Origin: CAZDVK01 sp964508915
GTDB lineage: Bacteria > Pseudomonadota > Alphaproteobacteria > Paracaedibacterales > CAIULA01
Reading direction: 5' to 3'
Length of the DNA stretch: 64,000 bases
Assembly (NCBI GenBank): GCA_964508915.1
Contig: CAZDVK010000002.1
Location: 62,001-126,000 of the forward strand
Both the position numbers and the translations under genes were made by a program. Shown in pieces: positions 8,533 to 18,464 of this stretch. Position 1 is the stretch's first letter; each line of letters starts with the position of its first letter. Under the pieces are notes generated by a model. That model made no database searches and had not been told where the DNA came from. It was given only the letters and a program-made list of their open reading frames with translations.

Positions 8533-9300
8533 TTAAGGGCAGGTGACCCTTTCCAAATTCTGATAAAGAATATTAAATATCCCAACACCAACTGATTTAT
8601 GGGCCCACCCCTTCATGCCATTTTTCGTAAACGAATTTTTCATACACATTTGAAATGGCTTTTGGGTGTGCTGTAGCATGGAAACCATTGAGTCAAAAGG
8701 GTACCCACATAAAGAACCAAAACCGCCCACCAAAAAATGTGAAAAATTGTTAAGGAACACGTTGGAACCAAATTTTTCTTGAGTGGTGTGGGCTATGGGT
8801 TTGCTGGCTTGTAGGCTTAGTAAAAAGCAATATTCCCGCAAAACCAGCGGCAGGGTGGTCACAGGGTTTCTTAAATACCCATAAAACGCCTGACCCATTG
8901 TGCAGTTGCCTTTTGTTTGTCTATTCATTACATCGTACAAAGGGGCAGAAACAAACGCCCCAACGCCGCAACTTGCAAACGAAAGCATGCGGTCTGGCAC
9001 CACGTTTTCAAATAGATTTTGACCAATTTTTTCAGAATAAAGTTGGCATGTAATGGCCAAAAATGTATTGGGCATGGCTTTCATTCCCTGGTAGGCAGAT
9101 GTTCTGAAAGAAATGGGTGTTGTGTCACTCAGCTGTAACGCCGTTTTTTGCATAAGAAACTGAAAGGGCGGCGCTAACGCCACAGCGGCACAAGCCCCCT
9201 TTCGGGCGCTATCTAGCATAATATCTGTTTGGTCATCTAAAAAATTTGCCGAACAGGCAGTACCAAGCATAAAAAATAATGTACATAGTTTTCTTTTCAT
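8533..9300 (-). CDS. Exported, mitochondrial-carrier-like membrane protein
   Basis: 255 residues; ATG preceded by AAGGA. The N-terminus (MKRKLCTLFFMLGTACSANF) reads as a signal peptide or first membrane helix. The rest falls into three similar units, each with a helix ending in a proline signature: PFQFLMQK at 45-52, PLYDVMNRQ at 120-128, PFDSMVSMLQ at 201-210. Each is followed by an aromatic/basic-Gly turn (YQG 70-72, FYG 139-141, MKG 229-231) and a second hydrophobic helix. That is the architecture of the mitochondrial carrier family (Px[DE]xx[KR] then [FY][KR]G). Units are about 75-80 residues, shorter than the usual 100. Known bacterial members, such as Legionella LncP, are host-directed. 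Substrate unknown; the assignment is from visible pattern only. Confidence 0.55.
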   Translation of the reverse strand: MKRKLCTLFFMLGTACSANFLDDQTDIMLDSARKGACAAVALAPPFQFLMQKTALQLSDTTPISFRTSAYQGMKAMPNTFLAITCQLYSEKIGQNLFENVVPDRMLSFASCGVGAFVSAPLYDVMNRQTKGNCTMGQAFYGYLRNPVTTLPLVLREYCFLLSLQASKPIAHTTQEKFGSNVFLNNFSHFLVGGFGSLCGYPFDSMVSMLQHTQKPFQMCMKNSFTKNGMKGWAHKSVGVGIFNILYQNLERVTCP

Positions 9301-9542
9301 AAACTTAATCCTTAACTAAAAATAAAATAAATGGCTGTTTTTTTGATTTAAAAAAACAGCTGGGAAATAATTGAGGGGAAAAGAAATATGTGTGTGCGAC
9401 CGTGGGGTCACACAATACGAATGGCAATGACAAACACTTGGCGTGTTAAAGAAGGGCAAACCAGCGGGAATAGAGGGGTGAAGTTATTTAAGCATATGCA
9501 GTTCATGAAACGACTGTACAGTATTTTCAATACGAAAGTCTT

Positions 9543-9589
9543 GAAAAAAATAAAAAAGGCGGGCCCTTGGGTGAAGGGTGCGCCGCCTT
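9543..9589 (-). terminator. Rho-independent terminator after the 9609-13391 operon
   Basis: On the minus strand AAGGCGG pairs with CCGCCTT and inside it CCCTT pairs with AAGGG, followed by TTTTATTTTTTT. It ends transcription of the two exported-protein genes upstream. The rest of the 308-bp gap 9301-9608 shows only a short open frame without protein character. Confidence 0.85.
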
Positions 9590-9608
9590 GAGTGGTTAGC
9601 AATAAAAA

Positions 9609-11870
9609 CTATTTAGAACCCAAGCGTGATTTATGTTCAGTTAACTCTCTTAGCAGTTTGGTGGCTACTCTCAAGTTTTTAACAGTAATAAGCGGTACTT
9701 CATTTGGATTATCTGACTGGTACTCAAGATGCATTTGTTCAAGGTTTTTACCTTCATAAGCTTCAAGTATAGCTTTTAAATTTTCAGCGTCTTCTACATG
9801 TGTTGCAAGATATGCATAGGTTCCAGCTAAATTTTGAATGAAAACACCCTTATCACCTTCGGGTAGAGGTTTTGCGTAGGTTCCCCTGGCTATCTGAATC
9901 ATTGTATCCACCAAATCAGGTGCAAAATAAATATTATAATGGTTGGGTGCTAAAGCCCTTGTTACACCTAAAGTATTTTTAATTTGAACTAAACTCATCA
10001 TTGTAAGGTCAAAATCCATCAGCGGGTCACGAACTTCTACTACACGAGCCGCGGTTGCCATGCGCTCTCTCTCAGCGTTGATTTCTGCTGCTTGTTCTTG
10101 AATAAGGCTAACAATAGGTGCAAACTTGGCCAAGGCATCTTCAGCTAGTTCTGTTGCATGCAAAATATCCGCAAGTTTTTGACTCACCAGATGTGGTGCA
10201 GAATTATTACCCATCTTTGTTAGGTTTCTCAAGCCAAGTGGTACAAGTGCGGAGGGTGTTTCTGTGGGTAAGGCCAGCGCCAATGTATCATGAGGAACTG
10301 CATCTGTTAATGCAGCGCGAGAAGGTTTAGGAAGAACCACTTCTGCGTACCCACTATCCACATCTTGCAACCGTGATGCTTCATGACGCAAATCAACAAC
10401 AACAACACTACCATCCTCTAGGGCTTTTGTGGCCCCTTGGGCAACAGCTACATTGGTTGCATCGCTAAAAAAACTTTGTAAAGCTTCAACTTGCATGTTT
10501 AGATATTTTACGCAATCGTATAAAGCCGCTAGGCTTTGCCCAAGCTGTCTCGATTCCCATATTCTTGGTGACTGCAAAACGTCGTATTGGCGCGTAAGCG
10601 CCCCTTGTGCAGTGTGTAATGCACCAAGATTAAGCTTGCCACTTCTCATTGCTTCTTGTATTAGTCCAATAGAAACCACTGCTCTCCTGGCTTTTTGCTC
10701 TAAATCCCAACGTGGACGATGAACTCCCCCTGTAGCTGGGTGAGGTGGTAGTGTTGGTGACGCAAGATCGCGTTCAGCTTGTAGGTGTTCAGCTTCAAGT
10801 CTTGCAAGCTCATCAGCAACGCTTCCACGTTCAAGAATAGCAATAAGTTCTGCTTGTTGTGTTAGAAAGTTGCCAAGCTTATTGATATGGTTTTTAAACG
10901 GATTGTCATTGAATCTAGGCGTGTTTAAAAATGATAGAATTTTTTCAAGTTGCCAGGTAGCATCATGAATATCAGTCAGTAACATTTTGTCCAATGCCAT
11001 CACCTCAGCTTCTGCATCCGTTCGTGCATGGGCTGGAAATACTTCATCTTGTATACCCGTTTCGGCTATATATCTTTCGCACACATCGCCAAGTATATTA
11101 AAAGGTTCAGCTACCTTGCCAATGTCACGTTGAAAAAGCTCAAGAAGGGGGGAGTCTTCTGTTAATAATCCAAGAATTGCATCAACCAGGCGTTTCATAA
11201 TGTGAAAAGGGTGTTGAAGGGGGGATACAGTAGCTGATCCTGTGCGTAAAGCTGTTATTTTTGCACCAATTCGGTCTGATAAATCTTGAAGGCTTTCTTG
11301 TATTGCGCCTGTTCTGAATCTTTTAACAGCATCATGAAGTTTATAAAAAGCCTTCTTCTCTCCATTTTTATCTGCCATTTGGTATCCTGCTAGTGGATTA
11401 TATCCATCTAGACTATAAAATTGAATGAACGCATAATGGGGTCCCAGTAGTTGTTTCACAAAACCTTCTGCAGCATCAGCGCCAACAACGGCTTCTAGGG
11501 ATCGTCGCTCAGTTTCCTCCTTAAAGCTTACCGAATCAACCTTATTGCAGGGTTTAGCTAAATCCAGCCCAAAACCATCAACGTTGAACCCCGCAAAACA
11601 AAAACCTTTACCATCAGGGCGTTGGGCTACACCAACTTCATGTACTGGTAAGAGGACGAGTGTACCATCAGAAGTCCTCAAAACAGCCGTAAACTGTGGC
11701 TCACCTGCAACAACTAGTTGATGCGGTGGCCTACCCACGCCTGTTACTGATCTGGGGGCAGTAAGAGCTACGGCTTTACCATCTGCCCCATCCCCACTAT
11801 CCATAGCGTAAGTACCGTTTAAACAGGTTGTTATTAACAAAGCTGCTAATGTTTTATTTTTTTTATTCAT
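9609..11870 (-). CDS. Large exported protein of unknown function
   Basis: 753 residues from the ATG at 11870, chosen over the one at 11885 because GGAAGGA lies at proper spacing before it. A signal peptide (MNKKNKTLAALLITTCLNGTYA, cut before MDSGDG) is followed by a beta-rich N-terminal segment (about 45-120) and long helical, partly coiled-coil regions, for instance around 330-380, where Glu, Ala and Leu recur. No known domain is recognised. It is the second gene of an operon with the 11910-13391 gene (39 bp apart) and is closed by a terminator. Its N-terminal segment may be distantly related to the C-terminal part of that neighbour (both have a VLLP strand motif), but this is weak. Confidence 0.75.
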   Translation of the reverse strand: MNKKNKTLAALLITTCLNGTYAMDSGDGADGKAVALTAPRSVTGVGRPPHQLVVAGEPQFTAVLRTSDGTLVLLPVHEVGVAQRPDGKGFCFAGFNVDGFGLDLAKPCNKVDSVSFKEETERRSLEAVVGADAAEGFVKQLLGPHYAFIQFYSLDGYNPLAGYQMADKNGEKKAFYKLHDAVKRFRTGAIQESLQDLSDRIGAKITALRTGSATVSPLQHPFHIMKRLVDAILGLLTEDSPLLELFQRDIGKVAEPFNILGDVCERYIAETGIQDEVFPAHARTDAEAEVMALDKMLLTDIHDATWQLEKILSFLNTPRFNDNPFKNHINKLGNFLTQQAELIAILERGSVADELARLEAEHLQAERDLASPTLPPHPATGGVHRPRWDLEQKARRAVVSIGLIQEAMRSGKLNLGALHTAQGALTRQYDVLQSPRIWESRQLGQSLAALYDCVKYLNMQVEALQSFFSDATNVAVAQGATKALEDGSVVVVDLRHEASRLQDVDSGYAEVVLPKPSRAALTDAVPHDTLALALPTETPSALVPLGLRNLTKMGNNSAPHLVSQKLADILHATELAEDALAKFAPIVSLIQEQAAEINAERERMATAARVVEVRDPLMDFDLTMMSLVQIKNTLGVTRALAPNHYNIYFAPDLVDTMIQIARGTYAKPLPEGDKGVFIQNLAGTYAYLATHVEDAENLKAILEAYEGKNLEQMHLEYQSDNPNEVPLITVKNLRVATKLLRELTEHKSRLGSK

Positions 11871-11909
11871 TTTTATTCCTTCCATGTCATTAAAAATTGG
11901 ATGTTGTTA

Positions 11910-13391
11910 TTATTGTGGAAAAATTCCCCGTTGTATGTTACTTAGCTCGGCTAAAACCAGACTAGCACCCTCTAATGGGCGCGTACTTTCGCGAATACCT
12001 TTAGCAAGTTCTTGAAGGATACTATCCAAGGTCAAATCTGCTTCTTTGGGAAGGCGCAGAAATGTACGAAGAGGGGTTCTGACAGAGCTTGGAACCCTTA
12101 AGTAATAAAAAGTTTTGGGCTTGGAATCGTGACCGATTAAAGTTGTTTTAAAAGAGAAGAAACTTTTAAATTTTGGGTCACGTAGTGTTAATATGCCGGA
12201 ATTTTGCTTATAATCCTCTACGTTCCAGGTCGCAGAGGGTGTAGGAGGATTAAAAAAATCTGATTTGAAGGAGGAAACAGTGACGCGACCATTTTTAGCG
12301 GAAGAAGCGTCAGCCTCCATATACCCTGGCAAAAGAACAAAAGCGTCATCCTTTCCCATTAGTTCGGGTGTTGATGTGATAACTAAAAAATGGTCGAATG
12401 GAAGCGCCGCTACAATTGAAAATGCATCGACAGCAGCTGATCTGTGTGGAGGGTTTTTCAAGGTTCCCAACCCTGGCACGTTCAAAAACCTGGCCCCAGC
12501 AGCATCGGCATGAACCTTGCTGGGGTGAATATCACCTGCTCCATACAAGAATGATTTGCCGTCAAAATGCCTCAAAACAATTTCGTTTGGGTCAAACCGC
12601 ACATCAGCGACGGGTTTGACCGGCACAGGTGGCGGTGGGATGACAGCCTTTGGCTTTGGGAGAGCACCTAACACTGTTGGGTTTGGGCCAAAGCCTGATG
12701 AAGCCACTGCGACAAGTTCAGCTGTTGGCATGAGTGACATATTGTCCGTGTATTGACGGATTTTACTGTCAACTGCCGACCGATTAAGGTCTTTTAAATA
12801 CCAGGCCGTAGGCAGTGAAGCAACCCCAGCGCCTGCTCGCAAAAACAAGGCACACATTTGAAGGTGCTGTCTTTCATAAGCCTGACCAGCAGTTCTATAT
12901 TTATCTTCTAAGGCCTTAATTTGCCCCTCTAACGCCCTTGTTTGGGCTGCAAAATGACCCATATTCAATAATTCACGAACGATAATACGTTCTTCTGCTG
13001 GGGTAGCATTTTCCCGTCGAATACCAAAGGCATTGCCACTTGCAATTTCAAAATTGCCGTGCATTTCAGTATGTGCAACAGACTCAGGAGCTGTACGGTT
13101 ACCATTCAAAATACCGCGGGCTGAAATACCCATGGTTTCAAAAATTTGTAAGGCGGTGATGTTTTGCCCGTGCTTACCAGGTTGCATTTGGTATTCACGA
13201 TTCCACGTTCCGTAAGATGCTTTTGGCTCTAAAAAAAAGCCTGGGGTGCTTTGATATTTACCCACAACGCTGTTACCAAAGGCGCGAAGACCGGGGGTGC
13301 CTTCTTCGTATGAATAACGGCTATGGCCTGTGGTTGCTAACGTACCTATTAATATAAGGCTCAGAATGGTTTTTTTGAATACTTGAATCAT
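11910..13391 (-). CDS. Exported protein with a domain shared with the 56138 gene
   Basis: 493 residues from the ATG at 13391, which gives a compact signal peptide (MIQVFKKTILSLILIGTLATTGHS). Starts at 13409 (ATG) and 13427 (TTG) would add 6 or 12 residues. Its N-terminal half is clearly related to residues about 60-240 of the protein at 56138-58108: in both, a helix ending GI(S/A)(A/R)RGIL is followed by a loop, a GIR/GIQ turn, then E(E/A)xxxVRE(L/I)L and a long amphipathic helix. A proline linker (IPPPPVPVKP) leads to a beta-rich C-terminal domain. Function unknown; first gene of the operon. The upstream 200 bp is very AT-rich. Confidence 0.75.
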   Translation of the reverse strand: MIQVFKKTILSLILIGTLATTGHSRYSYEEGTPGLRAFGNSVVGKYQSTPGFFLEPKASYGTWNREYQMQPGKHGQNITALQIFETMGISARGILNGNRTAPESVAHTEMHGNFEIASGNAFGIRRENATPAEERIIVRELLNMGHFAAQTRALEGQIKALEDKYRTAGQAYERQHLQMCALFLRAGAGVASLPTAWYLKDLNRSAVDSKIRQYTDNMSLMPTAELVAVASSGFGPNPTVLGALPKPKAVIPPPPVPVKPVADVRFDPNEIVLRHFDGKSFLYGAGDIHPSKVHADAAGARFLNVPGLGTLKNPPHRSAAVDAFSIVAALPFDHFLVITSTPELMGKDDAFVLLPGYMEADASSAKNGRVTVSSFKSDFFNPPTPSATWNVEDYKQNSGILTLRDPKFKSFFSFKTTLIGHDSKPKTFYYLRVPSSVRTPLRTFLRLPKEADLTLDSILQELAKGIRESTRPLEGASLVLAELSNIQRGIFPQ

Positions 13392-13634
13392 GGGGTTTTG
13401 TTTCCACATTTTTTTTCGATTAATCAATTTTATATTAATGTTTAAATATTTATAAAAGATTAAATTTTTGTATTTGATACACCTTTTTTAGTTTTTTTTA
13501 CAGAAAAAAATTATTTTCCAAACAAATTTTTGTGTGGAGCTATGTATTGGTTGGACGAAAAAGCTTGAAATTCCCAACACAAGTTCATACATTTTCTATG
13601 AAGTTGAAAATCATCCAAATTATTAAGGATATTT

Positions 13635-14108
13635 GTGGATATTGTCGAAAAAATAGAAAATGCATTGCAAGGCGCTTTTCAAGAACTGGGCTATGGTATT
13701 GTACGGGTGCAAATATCGGGCAACATACGGAAAACCTTGCAAATTATGATTGAACGCCATGATGGTGAGCCCGTTCGTTTGGAAGACTGTGAAAAGGCAA
13801 GTCGCAAAGCATCTGTTATTTTGGATGTTGAGGATTTTATGAAAGGAGCGTATGTTTTAGAAATGTCGTCTCCTGGGTTGAATCGCCCTTTGGTTAAAGT
13901 GGATGATTTCAAAAAGTTTGTGGGGCAACCCGTTGTTGTGAAAACACAATTTTTAATTGGCAACCGCAAAAACTTTCACGGCACCTTGGCATTGGCAACA
14001 GAAACAGATATTAAAGTTGTGTGGCAAGATTCACCTGAGGTGGAGCCTGTGGAGGCCTGCATTCCCTACGATCAAATTCAGTGGGCACGCTTGGACGTAG
14101 AGCATTAG
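13635..14108 (+). CDS. rimP: Ribosome maturation factor RimP
   Basis: 157 residues, GTG start with AAGGA upstream. RimP assists assembly of the 30S subunit. The N-terminal alpha/beta domain contains LQIMIERHDGEPVRLEDCEKAS and the family signature VLEMSSPGLNRPL; the C-terminal domain is the usual small Sm-like barrel. It opens the conserved rimP-nusA-infB operon. Confidence 0.95.
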   Translation: MDIVEKIENALQGAFQELGYGIVRVQISGNIRKTLQIMIERHDGEPVRLEDCEKASRKASVILDVEDFMKGAYVLEMSSPGLNRPLVKVDDFKKFVGQPVVVKTQFLIGNRKNFHGTLALATETDIKVVWQDSPEVEPVEACIPYDQIQWARLDVEH

Positions 14109-14159
14109 GCGTTATTTATTCGTGTTTTATGGTTAAAAAAGTTTAAAAGGAATAGAAAA

Positions 14160-15692
14160 TTGGCAAGTCGTAAAATAAAACCTGTAGATACAAATTTCGT
14201 CAATCAGCCACGGCATGAATTGCTGCAAGTTGCTGAAATTGTGGCGCGGGAAAAAGGCATAGAACCTGAAGAAGTTATTGCGGCTATGGAGCAAGCTTTG
14301 CAGAAAGCGGCCAAAGCTAAATACGGAATTGAACATAATATTCATGCATCTATTGACCCATCTACAGGGGAAATGACCATTCACCGTACCCGATATGTGG
14401 TAGAGGGTGAACCCGAAGAGGCAGATCAATTGTCTTTGGCGCAGGCTAAGTTATTGGATGCATCAGCTGAAATAGGTGATGAGATTACTGATACGTTGCC
14501 GCCTATTGAGTTTGGCCGTGTGGCAGCCCAAAGTGCCCGGCAAGTTATTTTTCAAAAAGTGCGCGATGCGGAACGTGCCCGGCAATATACCGAATTTAAA
14601 GACCGCTGCGGGGAAATCATTAGCGCTTTGGTTAAACGTGTGGAATACGGCAATGTTATTATGGATTTGGGCCGAGCTGAGGGTGTTTTGCGCCGTGATG
14701 ATCAAATCCCCCGGGAAAATTTTCGAATTGGTGACCGCATCCGTGTTCTGATTACTGAACTAAAACCTGATGCCCGTGGACCGATGATTAGCTTATCGCG
14801 GACGCATCCACAATTTATGGCTAAATTATTTGAACAAGAAGTGCCAGAAATTTACGACGGTATTATTGAAATTCGCGCTGTTGCCCGTGACCCAGGAAGT
14901 CGGGCAAAAATTGCCGTGCATACAAATGATTCAGCTTTAGACCCCGTTGGTGCGTGTGTGGGGATGCGTGGAACACGTGTTCAGGCTGTTGTGACAGAAC
15001 TGCAGGGTGAAAAGGTTGATATTGTGCCTTGGTCGGCTAACCCAGCGACTTTTGTAGTGAATGCATTGGCGCCTGCTGAAATTTTAAAGGTTGTTATTGA
15101 TGAAGAAAGCAACCGCGTGGATGTGGTTGTGGCCGAGGACCAGCTGAGCCTGGCTATTGGACGGCGGGGACAGAATGTGCGGTTGGCCTCTAACTTAACA
15201 GGCTGGAATATTGATATTATTACCGAAGCGGATGACACAACACGTCGTGCTGAAGAAAACAGCCAACGGGTTTCCTTGTTTATGAATGCTTTGGATGTAG
15301 ATGAAATGATTGCGCAGCTTCTTGTTTCAGAAGGGTTTACAACAGTTGACGAAGTGGCAGGTGTTGATATTGCCGAGTTTGCCTCCATTGAAGGTTTTGA
15401 TGAAGAAATTGCAGCAGAGCTTCAAAATCGTGCCCATCAATACCTAGCAAACCGTGATGAAAATATTATGAACGCATGCCGAAAAGCTGGAATGGAAGAT
15501 GCACTTTTGACCCTGGAGGGTTTGAAGGCTTGTTGTTTTGAAAAACTGCTTAAGAACAATATTAAGACGTTAGATGATTTAGCGGAATTGTCTGGTGATG
15601 AACTTCTTGATATAACAGGGAAAGAACCCTTAAGCTTGGAAGACGCAAACCGCATTATTATGGCGGCCCGGGCACACTGGTTTGATAAATAA
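14160..15692 (+). CDS. nusA: Transcription elongation/termination factor NusA
   Basis: 510 residues; TTG start with AAAAGGA at good spacing. Order of domains: N-terminal RNA-polymerase-binding domain (to about 140), S1 domain (about 145-215, GNVIMDLGRAEGVL), two KH domains (about 240-360, with GACVGMRGTRVQ and LAIGRRGQNVRLAS), then two acidic helix-hairpin-helix repeats of the alphaproteobacterial/enterobacterial type. The ylxR gene that often sits between nusA and infB is absent here. Confidence 0.97.
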   Translation: MASRKIKPVDTNFVNQPRHELLQVAEIVAREKGIEPEEVIAAMEQALQKAAKAKYGIEHNIHASIDPSTGEMTIHRTRYVVEGEPEEADQLSLAQAKLLDASAEIGDEITDTLPPIEFGRVAAQSARQVIFQKVRDAERARQYTEFKDRCGEIISALVKRVEYGNVIMDLGRAEGVLRRDDQIPRENFRIGDRIRVLITELKPDARGPMISLSRTHPQFMAKLFEQEVPEIYDGIIEIRAVARDPGSRAKIAVHTNDSALDPVGACVGMRGTRVQAVVTELQGEKVDIVPWSANPATFVVNALAPAEILKVVIDEESNRVDVVVAEDQLSLAIGRRGQNVRLASNLTGWNIDIITEADDTTRRAEENSQRVSLFMNALDVDEMIAQLLVSEGFTTVDEVAGVDIAEFASIEGFDEEIAAELQNRAHQYLANRDENIMNACRKAGMEDALLTLEGLKACCFEKLLKNNIKTLDDLAELSGDELLDITGKEPLSLEDANRIIMAARAHWFDK

Positions 15693-15730
15693 CGAATAAA
15701 GCAGCTACCCCAGTTTAGAAGAGAGCACCT

Positions 15731-18454
15731 ATGACAGGAACCAATGAAACCAAAAATAAAGGCGATCAGCCAGCTGAAGGGGGGAAGAAAACCCTGACTT
15801 TAGGAAAAAAACTGGAGCTGAAAAAAATACCTGAGAAAGATCAGGTGCGCCAGAGTTTTGCGCATGGCCGTTCAAAGACAGTTGAGGTAGAAGTTAAGCG
15901 TAAGCGGGTTCCCTTAGGTGAAAAACCCGCTCAACCTCTTGAAAAAAAGACCCACGAAGACGTGTCAAGTGGTGAACGTAGGCTTACAGAGGAAGAGCTT
16001 GAAAACCGTTTGAGAGCTTTGAAGAATGCAATTCAAACGGAAGAAGAAAATCCAGGCAGTCGGGAAGAAGAGGTAGAAGAAGTAAATCAAATTCCTGTTC
16101 TTGAGGATATTTCTTCGGCTACGCCTTCTGAAACAGAGGAGGTTAGCAAAATACAGGTAGCTGAACCTTCAGTTGTTCCGGAGAAATCTTCCCAGACTAC
16201 AGAGCCAACATCTTACCGCTCAAAACAAGGGCCAAAACCCCGTGATGTTAAGAAGACGATCTCTATTCCTGAAAAGTTTACCCCCATTGTTCTGCGTGCA
16301 GCGGGCTATGGGCCTGCGCCTGCATCGTCTGCTAAGCCGTCGTCGGCAGCAGCCCCTGTGCCAAGCGCGCCCCTTCCTTATGATGAGCTTTCAAAAGACG
16401 GTATAAAAACACCACATGCACATTTGCCAAAACACCCAACTCGTCGCGATGATGAGCTGGAGGAAGATGAAGAATCTGCGCGTAAAAGGCTCAGTGTTGG
16501 TCGTCAAGATGCACGTAAGGTTGCACCACCGCCTGCACGGCGCGTTGAAGAACAAGGTGCAAAGCGCTTAGATCGAAACTTTTTAACAAAAGTTCTTGAT
16601 GGAGAGTCAGGGGAACGAACACGTTCTATGGCATCCATTCGACGGGCCCGCCAAAAACATCGTCAAGATCATCATGCCTCTGAAGAAGCAGGTCGTATTG
16701 TTCGTGAAGTCATTATACCTGAATCTATCACGGTGGGTGAACTTGCAAACCGTATGGCTGTTCGTGCTGGGGAAGTTGTAAAGGCATTGATGAAGTTGGG
16801 CATGATGGTAACCATTAACCAGCTTATTGATGCGGATACAGCGGAACTTGTATGTACCGAATTTGGTCATAAATTTAAACGTGTTTCGGACGCGGATATT
16901 GAAATTGGTCTAGGTGGTGATGAAGATCGTTCTGAAGACTTAATGCCACGCCCTCCTGTTGTTACAATCATGGGGCACGTAGACCATGGAAAAACATCGC
17001 TTTTAGATGCACTGCGTCAAACGGACGTGGTTGGTGGCGAAGCAGGTGGTATTACGCAGCATATTGGCGCATACCAGGTAACGCTAAAATCTGGCAAAAA
17101 GATCACATTTATTGATACACCCGGTCACGCTGCATTCAGTGAAATGCGTGCCCGTGGTGCTAACCTAACAGACGTCGTTGTTCTGGTGGTGGCTGCTGAT
17201 GATGGTATTAAAGAACAAACAATTGAAGCTTTGAACCATGCTAAAGCAGCTGGGGTTCCCATTGTTGTAGCGATCAACAAAATTGATAAGCCCGATGCGA
17301 ATCCAGAACGGGTACGCGCTGAACTACTTCAGCATGGCCTTGTCTTGGAAGAATACGGTGGTGATGTTTTAGCTGTTGAGGTGTCTGCTAAAAAAGCTCA
17401 AAACTTAGATAAGCTGGAAGAAGCCATTTTGCTTCAGGCAGAAATCTTAGATTTGAAAGCTAACCCAAATCGTACAGCCCATGGCGTTGTTGTTGAAGCA
17501 CGTATGGAAAAAGGTCGTGGAACCGTTGCAACCGTTTTAATTCAAAAAGGTACCCTGAAGGGCACTGATATTTTTGTGGCCGGAACGGAATTTGGCCGTG
17601 TTCGTGCCTTAATTAGTGACCATGGGAAAAACCTAAAAGAAGCATTGCCAGGTATGCCGGTTGAGGTTCTTGGTTTTAGTGGAACGCCATCAGCTGGTGA
17701 TGAGTTCTTTGTGGTGGAAGAAGAATCTAAGGCCCGTGAAATTACAGATTACCGTCAACGTCGTAAGCGTGAGCAGCAGGCTATTGCCTCTGCACGTGGT
17801 TCTATGGAACAGATGATGTCTAAAATTGCAGCTGGTGAAGTACGCGAATTGCCTGTTGTCATTAAAACTGATGTTCAAGGTTCCTTAGAAGCAATTGCTG
17901 CAAGCTTTGCAAAACTTGCAACAGATGAGGTCGGGGTGCGCGTTCTCCATGGTGCTGTGGGCGGTATTAACGAAAGTGACGTGGCGTTAGCCCGTGCGTC
18001 AGAAGGGCTTATTGTTGGCTTTAACGTGCGTGCAAACCCACAAGCCCGTGATATGGCTAAGCGCGATGGTGTTGATATCCGTTACTATTCTATCATTTAT
18101 GATGTGTTAGATGACGTTAAAACCATGATGGGTGGTTTGTTAGCACCTACATTGCGCGAAAAATATTTGGGGGCTGCTGAAATTCGAACAGTCTTCAGCG
18201 TTAGCAAAGTAGGCAAAATTGCCGGTTGTTATGTAACAGAAGGCCTTGTTAAGCGTGGATCTAAGGTTCGTTTGCTGCGTGATAACGTGGTAATTCACGA
18301 AGGCCAGCTGAAAACCTTAAGGCGCTTTAAAGACGAAGTCAAAGAAGTCAACCAGTCTTACGAATGCGGTATGGCTTTTGAAAACTACAACGACATTCGT
18401 GAAGGGGATGTTGTGGAATGCTTCGAAATGGAAAGCATTGCACGTCAACTATAA
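15731..18454 (+). CDS. infB: Translation initiation factor IF-2
   Basis: 907 residues; ATG with GAAGAGAG upstream. The long charged N-terminal region (to about 330) is disordered. The GTPase core begins around 410 with G1 GHVDHGKTS, G3 DTPGHAAF, G4 NKID and then domains II, III and the fMet-tRNA-binding C-terminal barrel. IF-2 places initiator tRNA on the 30S subunit. The usual downstream genes rbfA, truB and rpsO are not here; dusB follows after 10 bp. Confidence 0.98.
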   Translation: MTGTNETKNKGDQPAEGGKKTLTLGKKLELKKIPEKDQVRQSFAHGRSKTVEVEVKRKRVPLGEKPAQPLEKKTHEDVSSGERRLTEEELENRLRALKNAIQTEEENPGSREEEVEEVNQIPVLEDISSATPSETEEVSKIQVAEPSVVPEKSSQTTEPTSYRSKQGPKPRDVKKTISIPEKFTPIVLRAAGYGPAPASSAKPSSAAAPVPSAPLPYDELSKDGIKTPHAHLPKHPTRRDDELEEDEESARKRLSVGRQDARKVAPPPARRVEEQGAKRLDRNFLTKVLDGESGERTRSMASIRRARQKHRQDHHASEEAGRIVREVIIPESITVGELANRMAVRAGEVVKALMKLGMMVTINQLIDADTAELVCTEFGHKFKRVSDADIEIGLGGDEDRSEDLMPRPPVVTIMGHVDHGKTSLLDALRQTDVVGGEAGGITQHIGAYQVTLKSGKKITFIDTPGHAAFSEMRARGANLTDVVVLVVAADDGIKEQTIEALNHAKAAGVPIVVAINKIDKPDANPERVRAELLQHGLVLEEYGGDVLAVEVSAKKAQNLDKLEEAILLQAEILDLKANPNRTAHGVVVEARMEKGRGTVATVLIQKGTLKGTDIFVAGTEFGRVRALISDHGKNLKEALPGMPVEVLGFSGTPSAGDEFFVVEEESKAREITDYRQRRKREQQAIASARGSMEQMMSKIAAGEVRELPVVIKTDVQGSLEAIAASFAKLATDEVGVRVLHGAVGGINESDVALARASEGLIVGFNVRANPQARDMAKRDGVDIRYYSIIYDVLDDVKTMMGGLLAPTLREKYLGAAEIRTVFSVSKVGKIAGCYVTEGLVKRGSKVRLLRDNVVIHEGQLKTLRRFKDEVKEVNQSYECGMAFENYNDIREGDVVECFEMESIARQL

Positions 18455-18464
18455 AGGTTGTGTC

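Noticed and set aside
9388..9591. 67-residue frame between the carrier-like gene and the next operon
   Set aside because: It runs through the terminator hairpin at 9543-9589 and has no domain or good start.
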